Below are positions 32,845 to 43,005 of a DNA stretch of 64,000 nt, piece after piece. This DNA is from Archivesica marissinica. Its lineage: Eukaryota > Mollusca > Bivalvia > Venerida > Vesicomyidae. Made by a program: the position numbers and the translations under genes. Below the pieces are notes generated by a model. That model was not told where the DNA came from. It searched no databases and saw only the letters and a list, made by a program, of their open reading frames with translations. Numbering within the stretch: position 1 is the stretch's first letter; each line of letters opens with the position of its first letter. The stretch covers positions 44,485,516 through 44,549,515 of the forward strand of contig CM026403.1 in assembly GCA_014843695.1 (NCBI GenBank), written 5' to 3'.

Positions 32845-35800
32845 GTCATCGAGCCAATTTCAGGACTGAAAGTTATAGTACCACGTACAGTACACGCAGC
32901 AAATTCGAAGCCCATGATTTGTGTATTAAATGTGACTGATAGGTACATAACTATGAAAAAAGATTCCCAAATAGCCCACGCTCAAGAAATTGGTGAAACT
33001 TTACCTATCCCAGAAATCTCGGGATCACTAGAGGTAAATAAATCCACCGGCCCTGAGGACAGTTTTGACCTGCCCAGCCACTTAGTTGATATGTACAATG
33101 GGTCATTGTCACAGTTAACTGATCATGAAGCGGTTCAGTTTGGGGAGTTACTCATTGATTATCAGGACATCTTTGCTAAGGATGAATTCGATTTGGGAAA
33201 TTTTACTGACATTAAGCACCAAATAAACACTGGCGTGTCGAGACCCATTAAGCAAAGGATGCGTAGGACGCCCTTATGCTTTGTTAATGAGGAGGAGGAG
33301 CATTTACAAAAAATGCTGAAAACTGGAGTTATCCAGCCTTCCATGTCTGAATGGGCTTCCGCGCCTGTGTTGATACGAAAAAGAGATGGTTCGGTCCGGT
33401 GGTGTCTGGACTATCGAGCTCTTAATAATGTCACGGTCAAAGACGTTTTCCCTCTCCCCAACGTAGAGGAATGTCTAGATACCATTGAGGGCAATGAGTG
33501 GTTTTCGAAATTGGATGCAAATAGTGCATACTGGCAGGTGAAACTGTCTGAATCAGACCGAAAGAAAACGGCGTTCATTACAAAGTACGGCTTGTACGAA
33601 TTCGTACGGATGGTATTTGGACTTTGTAATGCTCCCGCCACATTTGCCAGGGTCATGAACTTGATTCTACATGGGTTAAATTGGAATATAGTCCTGGCTT
33701 TTTTGGATGATATTCTGGTTATGGGAAAGAGTTTCCAAGAGCACATGTTGAACCTGGAAAAAAGTGTTCCAAAGGTTGCGACAATACAAGCTCAAACTAA
33801 AGCCCAAGAAATGTGTCTTTTTTCAAAAAAAGTGGAATTCTTAGGAAGAATTGTGTGCAAAAATGGCCTAGAGATGAGTGATGGACATATCACCACAGTA
33901 AAAAACTGGCCACTTCCTAAGAACAAAAAAAGAGTCCAACAATTTCTGGGACTAGCAAATTACCATAGGGCCTTTATTAAGGACTATGCCAAACTGGCCT
34001 CTCCACTATATGAATTAACTGGGTCCAAGGTTTTTCAGTGGGGTAGAGAACATGATGATGCCTTTGATGAAATAAAAAAAGCTTTGACTACCCCACCAGT
34101 TCTGGCTTTACCTAATGGAAGGGATCAGTTCATATTAGATTGTGATGCCAGTGATTTTGCTATTGGATGTGAACTCGTACAGGTCCAAGAAGGTGCAGAG
34201 AAAGTTATAGCGTATGCAAGTTTCTCATTGACCTCTGAACAAAAGAAATATTGTACTACCCGGAAGGAATTACTAGCTGTGGTACGCTTTACAAGACAGT
34301 TTCGCCACTATATTTTGGGTAAACTAGTCATTGTGCGCACGGACCACAACAGTTTAACATGGCTATTAAACTTTAGAGAGCCACAGGGTCAGCTGGCGAG
34401 ATGGATTGAGGAACTAGGACAGTATAACCTCAAAATCCAACACCGCAAAGGCATCCAACATTGTAATGCGGACGCTCTGTCCAGAATTCCCGACTCCGAC
34501 ACATGTCCAAATTTCAAAATGGGACAAGTCGTGGAGAATTTACCCTGTGGCGGGTGCACAAAATGTACAAGGGCACATCAAAATTGGTCGGGTTTTGTAT
34601 CCGATGTGGACGATGTAATTCCTTTGTCCACATGGAAAAGCTTCAACCCAGACGACACCGAAAAGGATAGTATGTGTGCCCTAACTTGGGTAAGCGAGTC
34701 TTGTTCAGAAAGAAAACCGCAACACAACTCGGTAATGGCTACTGACGATATCCCATTTATCCATTTGGATATCCAGGCCGATACTGGTCCAGTAGTACGA
34801 ATAGTCGGAACAAATACGGTAACAACGAATACTGTATGGGGACATGATGCTGCCGATATCATTAAGCAGCAGTCCGAAGATTCAAATATGAAATTTCTGC
34901 TATCTTGGCTACATAACCATACCCAGCAATCCGATGGTAATATATTCTTGCAAAATCCAGTAGCGAAAAAATATTGGATTAATAGAGATATATTCTTCCT
35001 GGAGGACGGTGTTTTATGGAAGAAGAGTAAGACGGAGGATGACAAATTGTTAGTCATTCCAGACACTCTTAAGCCACACATTCTAGAGCTTAACCATGAC
35101 ATACCGTCGTCGGGCCATCAAGGTGTGGTTCGAACCAAGGCCAAATTAAGATGCAAATATTATTGGCCAGGAATGGGGAAGGACATTGAAAGTTATGTTT
35201 TGAGTTGCACGGTATGCAGACAAAGTAAAAAACCAAACAGGCACGCCCGCATTCATATGACTAATTGTCATGCAGGACATCCTATGGAAAGGGTCCATCT
35301 AGATTTTCTTGGACCCCTTCCGAGAACGAAAAATGGTAACGAACACATACTGATGATCGTAGACCAGTTCACCAAATGGGTGGAGTGCATCCGTTTGCCA
35401 TCCCAGACAGCAGAAGTCACCGCGCAGGCGGCTATAAATGAATTCTTTTCTCGTTTCGGCTATCCTTTCGAAATATATACAGATCAAGGAAGAAATTTTG
35501 AAAGCACACTCTTCAAGCAAATATGCACCATTTTACATATACACAAGGCTCGTACAACTGCGTACAGACCGTCTTCCAATGGGCAAGTAGAACGGTATAA
35601 CCGTACTTTAATGGATGCAATACGTTGCTACATTGGAAAGGCCCAGAATCAGTGGGATAAACATCTAGCTCAAATCGCAAGTGCCATGAGATCTTGTGTA
35701 AACAGGGATACTGGCTTTACCCCTAACAAATTAATGTTGGGAAGGGAAGTCAATCATCCAGCTGAGTTGATGTATGCTGTCCCATTGCATAAAGAGAAAA

Positions 35801-36375
35801 AATTGGAAGACTATGTAAAAGAGTCCGAAAGTGCAATACAATTAGCACACGAGACGGCCCGTACTGTCTTAATAGCCACCCAAAAGAGAATGAAGAGGGA
35901 CTATGACATACGGGTAAATGCTAAAACATACAAACCAGGAAACACGGTGTTTATTCTCGATACGGCGTTCAGGAAGGGTAAATGTAAAAAGCTATCCGCT
36001 CCGTGGAAGGGTCCGGGAATAATAGTAGCTAAACTGACTCCATATTTGTATCGCATTAAAACGAAGAGTGCAGTATTTGTCGCCAATCATGATAAACTGG
36101 CAGCGTGTGAAAAGCGCAAATTGCCACCCTGGCTTCAGAAATACAGCGATAATTTTCAGTTGTTGCTGGATAAACTTCCTGTCCAGGGTACTACTAGTGA
36201 CCGTAGCATTCTGTACTGTCTGTGTAGGAAACCGTATGCAGGCGAATTCATGATACAGTGTGACGAATGTGAAGAATGGTATCATGGAGCCTGTGTAGAT
36301 GTGTCCTCGCATGATGCGATATATATTGACAAATATTCCTGTCCCTTGTGTAAAAATCGGGGATGTAGATCTTGA
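32845..36375 (+). CDS. Gypsy pol: RT, RNase H, integrase, C-terminal PHD finger
   Basis: The intact frame from ATG 32914 gives 1153 residues. RT spans roughly 120-330, with FLDD at 263-266. RNase H has DCDASD and RTDHNSLTW. The integrase has an HHCC finger (NHDIPSSGHQG ... CTVC) and core D797-X59-D857-X35-E893, followed by a GPGI module. The last about 50 residues form a PHD finger with ligands C1102, C1104, C1116, C1119, H1124, C1127, C1143 and C1146, and W1122 in the CDECEEWYH segment. Conventional RT-before-integrase order. PHD fingers of this type often read the histone H3 tail; here it occupies the place of the chromodomain of chromoviruses, so a role in targeting integration is plausible. 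The true start upstream is lost. Confidence 0.9.
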   Translation, partial: VIEPISGLKVIVPRTVHAANSKPMICVLNVTDRYITMKKDSQIAHAQEIGETLPIPEISGSLEVNKSTGPEDSFDLPSHLVDMYNGSLSQLTDHEAVQFGELLIDYQDIFAKDEFDLGNFTDIKHQINTGVSRPIKQRMRRTPLCFVNEEEEHLQKMLKTGVIQPSMSEWASAPVLIRKRDGSVRWCLDYRALNNVTVKDVFPLPNVEECLDTIEGNEWFSKLDANSAYWQVKLSESDRKKTAFITKYGLYEFVRMVFGLCNAPATFARVMNLILHGLNWNIVLAFLDDILVMGKSFQEHMLNLEKSVPKVATIQAQTKAQEMCLFSKKVEFLGRIVCKNGLEMSDGHITTVKNWPLPKNKKRVQQFLGLANYHRAFIKDYAKLASPLYELTGSKVFQWGREHDDAFDEIKKALTTPPVLALPNGRDQFILDCDASDFAIGCELVQVQEGAEKVIAYASFSLTSEQKKYCTTRKELLAVVRFTRQFRHYILGKLVIVRTDHNSLTWLLNFREPQGQLARWIEELGQYNLKIQHRKGIQHCNADALSRIPDSDTCPNFKMGQVVENLPCGGCTKCTRAHQNWSGFVSDVDDVIPLSTWKSFNPDDTEKDSMCALTWVSESCSERKPQHNSVMATDDIPFIHLDIQADTGPVVRIVGTNTVTTNTVWGHDAADIIKQQSEDSNMKFLLSWLHNHTQQSDGNIFLQNPVAKKYWINRDIFFLEDGVLWKKSKTEDDKLLVIPDTLKPHILELNHDIPSSGHQGVVRTKAKLRCKYYWPGMGKDIESYVLSCTVCRQSKKPNRHARIHMTNCHAGHPMERVHLDFLGPLPRTKNGNEHILMIVDQFTKWVECIRLPSQTAEVTAQAAINEFFSRFGYPFEIYTDQGRNFESTLFKQICTILHIHKARTTAYRPSSNGQVERYNRTLMDAIRCYIGKAQNQWDKHLAQIASAMRSCVNRDTGFTPNKLMLGREVNHPAELMYAVPLHKEKKLEDYVKESESAIQLAHETARTVLIATQKRMKRDYDIRVNAKTYKPGNTVFILDTAFRKGKCKKLSAPWKGPGIIVAKLTPYLYRIKTKSAVFVANHDKLAACEKRKLPPWLQKYSDNFQLLLDKLPVQGTTSDRSILYCLCRKPYAGEFMIQCDECEEWYHGACVDVSSHDAIYIDKYSCPLCKNRGCRS

Positions 36376-36383
36376 ACAAACTT

Positions 36384-37905
36384 ATGGTTTCAGGAATGTC
36401 TAATATTAAGCATGTCAACCAGGTCGCGATCAGGAGAGCGATAGAGTCGGTGGACTCCGTCACGACCAGGGGTGTCGTAATGGCACCATTGGAGTTATTC
36501 AACCAGGTCCAGCGGGTACATGGTCTGCCACCGGGCGAGTTTAAGCGCCTCATTAAGGGACAGGCTGACATTGCTGTGGCTAGGAGAAACTGGAAGTGGG
36601 TTAATGAGGCCCGGCAGTATGCCCCTCTATTCTTTGATGACGCCTGGATTAACGACGTTTTGCCAACCAAATCTGGTAGAATGTTCAGAAGGAAAGTCAC
36701 CCCCTTCCAGGATTATCAGGGACAAGGTTCGGTGCCCTCGCGAGATATTCGCTATCCTTCGTCTGGGTCTACCCCTTGCCTGTCCTTTTCCTGTCACGGG
36801 AAGGAGGATACAGTAATGTCTGCCCAGATGGATCCCGATTCGGACTCGCTCGATCTATCTGAACCATTGGCGGGTAATTTAGAACTTAACCCCGTGGGTC
36901 TGGATGGTTTAGGTGGTTGCTCAATGGGTCCCTTCCGTAAGGAGGACCCTGTTGTCAATCCACTTACCACGGATGTTGGGGATATTGCCGAGAGTCTGGA
37001 CTATTCAGACTATGAGGCACCCCTTCTGGAATGTCCTTGTAATGAGGACATGTATGTGGCCGTACCATGTGATATTGGGCCGGGTCCGCTTGCGGAACTG
37101 GGTGGGGAACCAATGGAAGGTACGGGCGATTCGACTAACTCCACTAGTCCTGTTTCTAATATAATAGAGGAAGTATTAGTCGAGTGTATTGTAGTTCCTC
37201 AAACTCTGGAACAGACTTGGGATGGAGGTCAGGACGGCAATGCTCTGAAACCCGCCAAAAGACGGGTTAGGAGTAGTAAATGTCCTGCCTCGGTCGCAAA
37301 ACTCCCCGATTGCAAGACATTGGGTGTTAGTGGTCGGAGTCAGATGGGAACGGAGACTGCACCTCGTAGGAAGGTACCAGTTGCTGATGTTCCATGTAAG
37401 CCGAGGTATATGGATGAGGCTGGGCCCCGACGCAGTCAGGGCTGGTGGGTTTTCAAATTGTCCCGTCTGTGGCTTTAGGACTAAAACTTTGAAGCTTCAC
37501 GCTTTCAAGCACCACGTCCCAAGTGTCTTCCACGACAACGAAACCCCTGCTCAGCTAATGACCCCTCGTTTTCACCGGGCAAGAGTGGATTATCTCGTAA
37601 AATTGGCTCGCCTGGTAGTCGGACCACACGCAGGGTTAAGGGATTTGTGTAGCTTTCTGAACAAGAAGGCTTTAATTCATCCCTGTTCCGAGATCTCCGA
37701 GACGAGTCAGACAGCGATGAGGAGGCTATGTAAGGCACACGGCTGGGTTACCCCAAAAGTGTTAAAACTGTGTCCTATGAACTCGAATGCTTGCCTGATT
37801 CACTGGAGACCTCTGTTAGCACTGGAAAGTGATCTGCCGACGGAAGGGCAGGCTCAGTTCTGGCGCATATGCGGTGAGGTTCCCAGTGTTAACTCCGAAC
37901 TGAGA
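36384..37905 (+). pseudogene. Accessory ORF with C2H2-like finger, frameshifted
   Basis: ATG 36384 starts 8 bp after the pol stop. The first frame is open to 37478 and is acidic and Pro/Gly-rich in its second half, with no known domain. Around 37420-37440 the recognisable coding switches to the +1 frame. That frame gives a finger CPVCGFRTKTLKLHAFKH (C-X2-C-X9-H-X3-H), then a conserved-looking segment with RRLCKAHGW and LIHWRPLL, until the nested insertion at 37906. Its function is unknown. The combination of finger plus downstream TatD suggests one original polyprotein or two adjacent genes. The shift is either a mutation or a programmed site; no slippery heptamer is obvious. Confidence 0.6.
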
Positions 37906-37938
37906 TTAAAGGCCTGCAGGTTGACCTATATTTGACCT

Positions 37939-38026
37939 TAAACACACGAGGAATAGCGGTACAAATCTGACAGTCGACGCACTAAACACACGAGGAATAG
38001 CGGTACAAATCTGACGGTCGACGCAC
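37939..38026. repeat. 44-bp tandem duplication
   Basis: taaacacacgaggaatagcg and the following 24 bp occur twice in tandem with one difference (gacagtcg / gacggtcg), just inside the left inverted end. Confidence 0.85.
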
Positions 38027-38123
38027 ATCGTATTTGCCACATGCGAGGACCTGCATGGTATACATCTAATACATGAGTACCACTTATATCTATTATGACC
38101 CACGTACATATCAGAGGTTATAA

Positions 38124-39023
38124 ATTGCTGAAATTGAAGTTCTGTACTTTTATAGTACTTACAACTGGTATAAACAATTCAACTCCACTTATGGCCCAAA
38201 TGCCTGTCTTGGGTATAATACTAAACAAGTAATACATCATGAAATAGTCAGCCGTGCTGACGACCCATGTGCACAGCGACATGAGTTTCTGGGCACAAAA
38301 AGAATATATGCCCACCTTGAAACAAAACAAATTAATGTTCGACGCCATGGTCACGATCGTAATACAAGTGTTAGCAAACATATCAGAGAAAATCAGCAAC
38401 GTACAGTAAATCAATATGACACATGGCATGCATCCGTATCCCTTGAAAAGCAACTGAAACATATATCAAGTGGTGCAAAATGCCGAGAGGGCAATACCTG
38501 GTCCATTCAACTTTCCGACAAAGTTGGGCCGGTCAAAACACATATGCAATATGCTATGCGTAATTGCAATGGTGACCAATCCATACTTCGAACAAAAATG
38601 GAATGTATTGTCAAACATTACCAAAATGACCACACAGACTGTTCACCCGAGTCTCGGTGTAAAATAGATCCCAACTATATCCCCAGCCGTCAAATACTTA
38701 CAAGTCCTGTTGCTGTAGAACTGTTGCTGTCATGTGTTAGAAAATGCTATGTTTATAAGGAAGCGCAAAATTATATCTACCACATGGACACTAGTAGCGT
38801 GGAATCATTCAACAACAGCTTGAATGTTTTCCATGACAAACGTATCGGAACCTTCTCTGCTCTTCACTACACTATACGCTCAAATTTGGCAATATGTCAA
38901 TGGAATGAGACAGTGCAAGTCAAGAATAATACAAGACTCCGTTGTACGCTCCAGTTCAAATCCAACATTTGGGCAAGGTATAAACAGGCATTATTTTCAC
39001 ACTTAATCTGGCGGCCTTTTTAA
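38124..39023 (+). pseudogene. Transposase-like fragment (possibly MULE-related)
   Basis: The plus frame is open from 38124. It reads DTWHASVSLEKQLKHISSG, then IQLSDKVGPVKTHMQYAM, then VKHYQNDH and MDTSSVESFNN. Motifs of this kind occur in large uncharacterised invertebrate proteins that I associate with Mutator-like or related DDE transposases. The N-terminus is missing, so this is a remnant. The family assignment is tentative. Confidence 0.45.
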
Positions 39024-39485
39024 ACCAGATGATACATGAAAGTGACAGAACAGAATATGAAAGTGACGAAACTCCGACCTTACAAACAACATAGATCCTG
39101 ATCAGTTTAACAGTTTATTCGTAATTCAAGGCCTCCGGCCCATACACATATATTATATACATGCATACAAATTATCAGTCTCAGTGATTACGCTACGGCT
39201 GATGAGGCACCTACATAACATGTAATCTATGTCCCTGGGCTGATCTGGATTATGTAGTTTGAATACTCATAACTATCAATTTTCTTTACAATCAATAATA
39301 TACGTTTACTTAAATTGTCAGGGCCTCATTTTGACTAATTCTCAGCTCACAGAGTGATCGTGCATATTAACCGTTAGAAAATACCTACATACGCCAAATT
39401 ATACTGAATGTACTGCTACATTGTTGATACAAGCCACTAATCACATGGAACAGGTAGTAAAGTATAAATCTTTACAATTGGACGG
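39024..39485. other. Non-coding right part of nested insertion
   Basis: AT-rich. gtttattcgtaattcaagg at 39113 resembles the reverse complement of a retroelement tail. No gene. Confidence 0.3.
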
Positions 39486-39530
39486 GGTCAAACTGCAGGC
39501 CTTTAAGGGACACTTCGATTTCAGGAAGAG

Positions 39531-40628
39531 ATGTGGTGGCCGACGACACCACTGCCACACTGGAAGTCAGTTAAAACTTCTGGTGAGGGGAGTGTCATGG
39601 CCGATACACTGATCGTCCCAGAGCCCGAGGTTACTCTAGGTCCTAGGGAAGTTGTGGCCAATAAGTCTGGGTCGAAACTAAAAGTAACGGTGGGCCCCCC
39701 ACCAGTGCTTGGTTTTCAGAATGAGGCAATAGCATCCGCCTATCCAGGTCATCTGACTGCGGGAGGAATGTTAGAGGCGGTGGATAGTCACTTCCATCTC
39801 GACAAGACTAAGACTGCTAGGAAGATACTTGGTAGTGTTTCTAACGCCAAGTTGAAGGGTATGTCTGGGGAATTGTTAGACATAGTTCTAGGATATACTC
39901 AACAGGTTCATCCTCTCCTTCCGGTCAAGTTAGTTGGTCTGGTGGCTATTTACTGTGACCCAAAGGTTTTTCCGAAGCATTTTCCTACGGACAATAGGGT
40001 TAGAATTGCAGTAGGGATACACCCGAGGAACACTAGAGATTTCCGTGAAAGTCAGTTTACTGATCTGCAGCGGATTCTCAGCTATCCTGAGACGGTGGCG
40101 TTAGGGGAAATTGGTCTGGACTGGACCGAGCCTAAACACACCTGGGGCAAACAGGAAGCTCTTTTCCGCCAAATATTGTCTCTCTCCTGTGCAGGTAGGG
40201 TGTTGGTCCTCCACCTCAGAGGTAAGACCCCTCTTGACACTACGGTGTACGCCAGGGGTTTGGAGATTGTGCGGGATTATTGCGCCAAAATGCAACCAAT
40301 TCATTTACATTGTTTTGGTGGCAGTTGCGCAGTGGTTAAGGCTTGGATACAGTCATTTCCAGACTGTTACTTCGGGTTCACGGCCAAAACGTCCAAGTTT
40401 CAGCCGGATCAGATCGAAGCATTGAAGTCGATCTCTTCGAGCCGTCTCTTGCTGGAGACCGACTCCCCGTTCTTGTCTCCTGGGGTAGGGGGTGATCATT
40501 CGCCCGTTATAAATACCCCGGAGTATATTGGAGATGTCGCCCAGTTGGTGGCTTTGAGGAGAGGTATGACGGTGCAGAATCTGTTGAAGGTTACTACGGA
40601 CAATAGCCGCCGTCTTTATCACCTCTAA
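39531..40628 (+). CDS. TatD-family metal-dependent nuclease
   Basis: From ATG 39531, 365 residues; the next in-frame ATG is codon 23. TatD enzymes are TIM-barrel metallo-hydrolases that degrade DNA from the 3' end. The expected ligands are all visible: HFH at 87-89 (DSHFHLD), E193 (LGEIGLDW), H228 (VLHLRG), H260 (HLHCFGG) and D311 (LETDSPFL). The C-terminus, ending in DNSRRLYHL, is family-like. About 80 residues precede the barrel and have no known domain; they probably continue from the accessory frame upstream of the nested insertion. Multiple retroelement-linked copies rather than a host TATDN gene seem likely, because it sits between a Gypsy pol and an LTR-like end and shows no introns. 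Confidence 0.85.
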   Translation: MWWPTTPLPHWKSVKTSGEGSVMADTLIVPEPEVTLGPREVVANKSGSKLKVTVGPPPVLGFQNEAIASAYPGHLTAGGMLEAVDSHFHLDKTKTARKILGSVSNAKLKGMSGELLDIVLGYTQQVHPLLPVKLVGLVAIYCDPKVFPKHFPTDNRVRIAVGIHPRNTRDFRESQFTDLQRILSYPETVALGEIGLDWTEPKHTWGKQEALFRQILSLSCAGRVLVLHLRGKTPLDTTVYARGLEIVRDYCAKMQPIHLHCFGGSCAVVKAWIQSFPDCYFGFTAKTSKFQPDQIEALKSISSSRLLLETDSPFLSPGVGGDHSPVINTPEYIGDVAQLVALRRGMTVQNLLKVTTDNSRRLYHL

Positions 40629-40974
40629 ACACTATGTACATCCATCATCCTGATTCTGTAATACTACGACCGAAATTAGTTTCCAACCATGGTAGGAATT
40701 TCTTTCGGTTTCATTAACATATTTGGGTCAAAATTTATTCGTAATAATTATAACATTATTAACTGCCCAGGTAACATATTCTTTAGCACCATATATCAAA
40801 AGAGGTGCTATATATTACTTTAATGGGGATGTATCAACGTTTCCACTCGCACCCCAATGCATAGGGATACATAAATATTAATGAATTTACTCTAACTGGC
40901 TCATGTTACCTTGGCTGAGGATAATTGGTTCATCCCCTTCCTTCAGTCATACTATAGCGGGCAGCTCATCCCCC
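40629..40974. other. 3' non-coding region of the PHD-Gypsy element
   Basis: No frame longer than chance. It lies between the TatD stop and the polypurine tract. Confidence 0.45.
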
Positions 40975-40987
40975 AGGGGGAGGTTAA
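40975..40987 (+). promoter_or_regulatory. Polypurine tract of PHD-Gypsy element
   Basis: cagggggaggttaa directly precedes TGTTATAAAACGGGG. Confidence 0.55.
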
Positions 40988-41340
40988 TGTTATAAAACGG
41001 GGAAGTGTTGTGTATTTACACGGTGGTTTCATCTCCGGTTCGAGGGTACTCGCTTTTGCCGGTTAGGCGAGACTAGAAAAGGTCGTCAACCCGGATGACC
41101 TTTGTACCTCGGACGATCCAAATATAAGGCGGGACGAAGCCGAATGAGAACAGATGATACTAGACGATACTGAAAGATACTAATAGACACTTGGATTACG
41201 GAAACGTGTATAAGGCGGTGAGTTACAATACTCTTGTAATGTAGGCTTTTAACGCAAAGCTATATATTATACTAGCTTTGATAGTATGGTAGCATATAGG
41301 TATATAGATAGAAATATATACTAAAATATACTCAAAAATA
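40988..41340 (+). repeat. Presumed 3' LTR, right end uncertain
   Basis: Starts TGTTATAAAACGGGG after a polypurine tract and contains a TATA-like ccaaatataaggc near 41108. No second LTR is in the window for comparison, because the 5' end is truncated. The right end is obscured by a Tc1 remnant starting near 41345. Confidence 0.5.
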
Positions 41341-41346
41341 TATATA

Positions 41347-42182
41347 CTCCAAAATAAAGTGTGCACTTTTGTTTTCTGTGATTTCTCATCGCCTATTTAA
41401 CCGAAACCTATAAATTTGGTACCAAACTTTAGATCAGACCCTGTATAATATGGCAGTTTAAGTAATTCTTTTATGCGAGAAAGGAGACGGTGCTAAAATC
41501 AAAGTTGCAAAAGTACTCAAAGCATCAGGTCACATTCAATAATGCATTTAAAGTTGTTTTAATCGCAGTTCTGGTGTTTTTTTCCCGATCAGTATCTTGT
41601 GTGCGCACCTCTGCTGTTGATGCATACTGTCTCGCGGTACTAGACGCTGTTTGGAAACGACGTCGCAGGTGCGTCAACGTAATAAACCGGTCCGTTTGCC
41701 GATTCGTTACTCTTGGTCTACCAGTTCTTCGGCGATCTGCTACACCACCTGTTTGTTGGAACCGTTGGCGCAAGCGAATAATAGTGTTTCTGTGGCACCA
41801 TAACGCCCTAATCACGTCAGTGACGTTGTCACCACGGGCAAGCATTGTTAATGCTTGGATATGTTGATTTTCGCTCAATCTAGGCATGTTCGTTGTGTAC
41901 CAATGTGAACTCAAATGTGATTTAACCGTTATGTAAGACATAAGGATTACACAAATACAAGTTTCCGGTGACATGTATATTTTCCTCGGGCTGCACGTGC
42001 AAATCATGCGAAATCAAGTCTCACAGACTGGACTGACATTTTTTGCATACCATGTTGTAGATTATGCAATTGATCGATGACAAATATACTTGAGGTATAC
42101 TATGCGAAATTTCTAACCGATACGTCTTCTAAATAGTGAAATATTCTAAATTCAAATGTGCACACTTTATTTTGGAATTGAG
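41347..42182 (-). mobile_element. Truncated Tc1-type transposon remnant
   Basis: Inverted ends ccaaaataaagtgtgcac (left, 41350) and gtgcacactttattttgg (right, to 42175). It carries the N-terminal part of a second Tc1-type transposase on the minus strand. It shares gcacgtgcaaatc with the 5' UTR of the intact Tc1 element at 31890, so the two are distantly related. Confidence 0.6.
41525..41887 (-). pseudogene. Tc1-type transposase, N-terminal fragment
   Basis: From ATG 41887: MPRLSENQ, a helix-turn-helix region with VTDVIRALWCHRNTIIRL, and the hook TGRPRV. Homology stops about 90 residues in, and the catalytic DDE domain is deleted. Confidence 0.75.
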
Positions 42183-42190
42183 TATACATA

Positions 42191-42362
42191 CAGTCTCCAT
42201 CCGTTATGTCAAAGTCGGTTATTTCGAATTCTCTGGTTATCTCGAAGTCGGATAACAGTCCCGTTTCATACACTATTATTTTACATATAACTGGCTGCGC
42301 TTATATAGAATTTCGTTAAGTCAAAATTTGGTTATGTCGAAGTATTTTGTTCGGTCCGACTG
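42191..42362. mobile_element. Possible pogo-like MITE
   Basis: Begins TA|cagtctccatccgttatgtc and ends with the loosely inverted gtcgaagtattttgttcggtccgactg; internal repeats of ttatgtcgaagtcgg type. The ends match poorly, so the call is weak. Confidence 0.3.
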
Positions 42363-42525
42363 AATTAGACATAATGGAAGCAGATCCTTCTAATGTTAAA
42401 ACATGCATATCAAATTTGTTTTAGATTGGTTTTATAACCTCAGCAATCCATTGTACAAGGATACAAGAACACGTTAACAAAATCAGTTTCAATTAGTTTA
42501 AGCCTTTCCTTCATAGAGATTTCAG
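42363..42525. other. Non-coding
   Basis: Nothing recognised. Confidence 0.3.
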
Positions 42526-43005
42526 TTAATATACTATTATATCTCCATACCATACACACGACAGCCATTTAGCTATGTAGATATGGATAAGTAGTCGCCA
42601 TAGCTACTCCACCTCCAAAGATATTATTGGGAATGCATGATATTTAGGTTAATATACTATTATATCTTCATACAAACGACAGCCATTTAGCTATCATGCA
42701 GTGGATAAGTAGTCGCCATATCTACCCCACCTCCATAGATATTACTGGGACTTCATAGAGATTTAGGTTAATATACTATTATATCTTCATACAAACAGCA
42801 GCCATTTAGCTATCATGCAGTGGATAAGTAGTCGACATATCTATCCCACCTCTATAGATATTACTGGGAATGCATGAGATTTAGGTTAATATACTATTAT
42901 AACGCCATACAAACGATAGCCATTTAGCTATCATACAGTGGATAAGTAGTCGCCATATCTATCCCACCTCCATAGATATTACTGGGACTACATGAGATTC
43001 TGGCC
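42526..43005. repeat. About 119-bp tandem repeat, 4 copies
   Basis: Units start ttaatatactattatatc at 42526, 42649, 42768 and 42886. They contain cagccatttagctatc and gataagtagtcgccatatct. Spacing is 123, 119 and 118 bp. Confidence 0.9.

Larger units (their letters stand above)
37906..39506. mobile_element. Nested 1.6-kb insertion with short inverted ends
   Basis: Left ttaaaggcctgcaggttgac and right gtcaaactgcaggcctttaa are inverted with one mismatch. If the shared TTAA at each outer edge is the target duplication, the TIRs are aggcctgcag[gt]ttgacc. It interrupts the accessory coding region and contains a decayed transposase. Confidence 0.5.
32456..41340 (+). mobile_element. PHD-Gypsy retroelement with finger/TatD accessory genes (5' truncated)
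   Basis: Read in order on one strand: the C-terminal half of a retropepsin, RT, RNase H, integrase, PHD finger, a C2H2-like accessory frame, a nested insertion, a TatD nuclease, a polypurine tract and an LTR-like end. Gag, the protease active site and the 5' LTR are missing; a tRNA-like direct repeat stands at the truncation point. That the accessory genes belong to the same element is inferred from strand, close packing (8 bp from pol stop to next ATG) and the polypurine tract/LTR beyond them. The right boundary is uncertain because a Tc1 remnant begins near 41345. Confidence 0.6.

Noticed and set aside
38118..38462. Minus-strand 114-codon membrane-like frame
   Set aside because: The plus strand of the same stretch encodes recognisable transposase-like sequence, so this is a shadow.
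41340..41365. aataaag as LTR polyadenylation signal
   Set aside because: The same sequence is mirrored at 42158-42175, so it belongs to the ends of the inserted Tc1 remnant.
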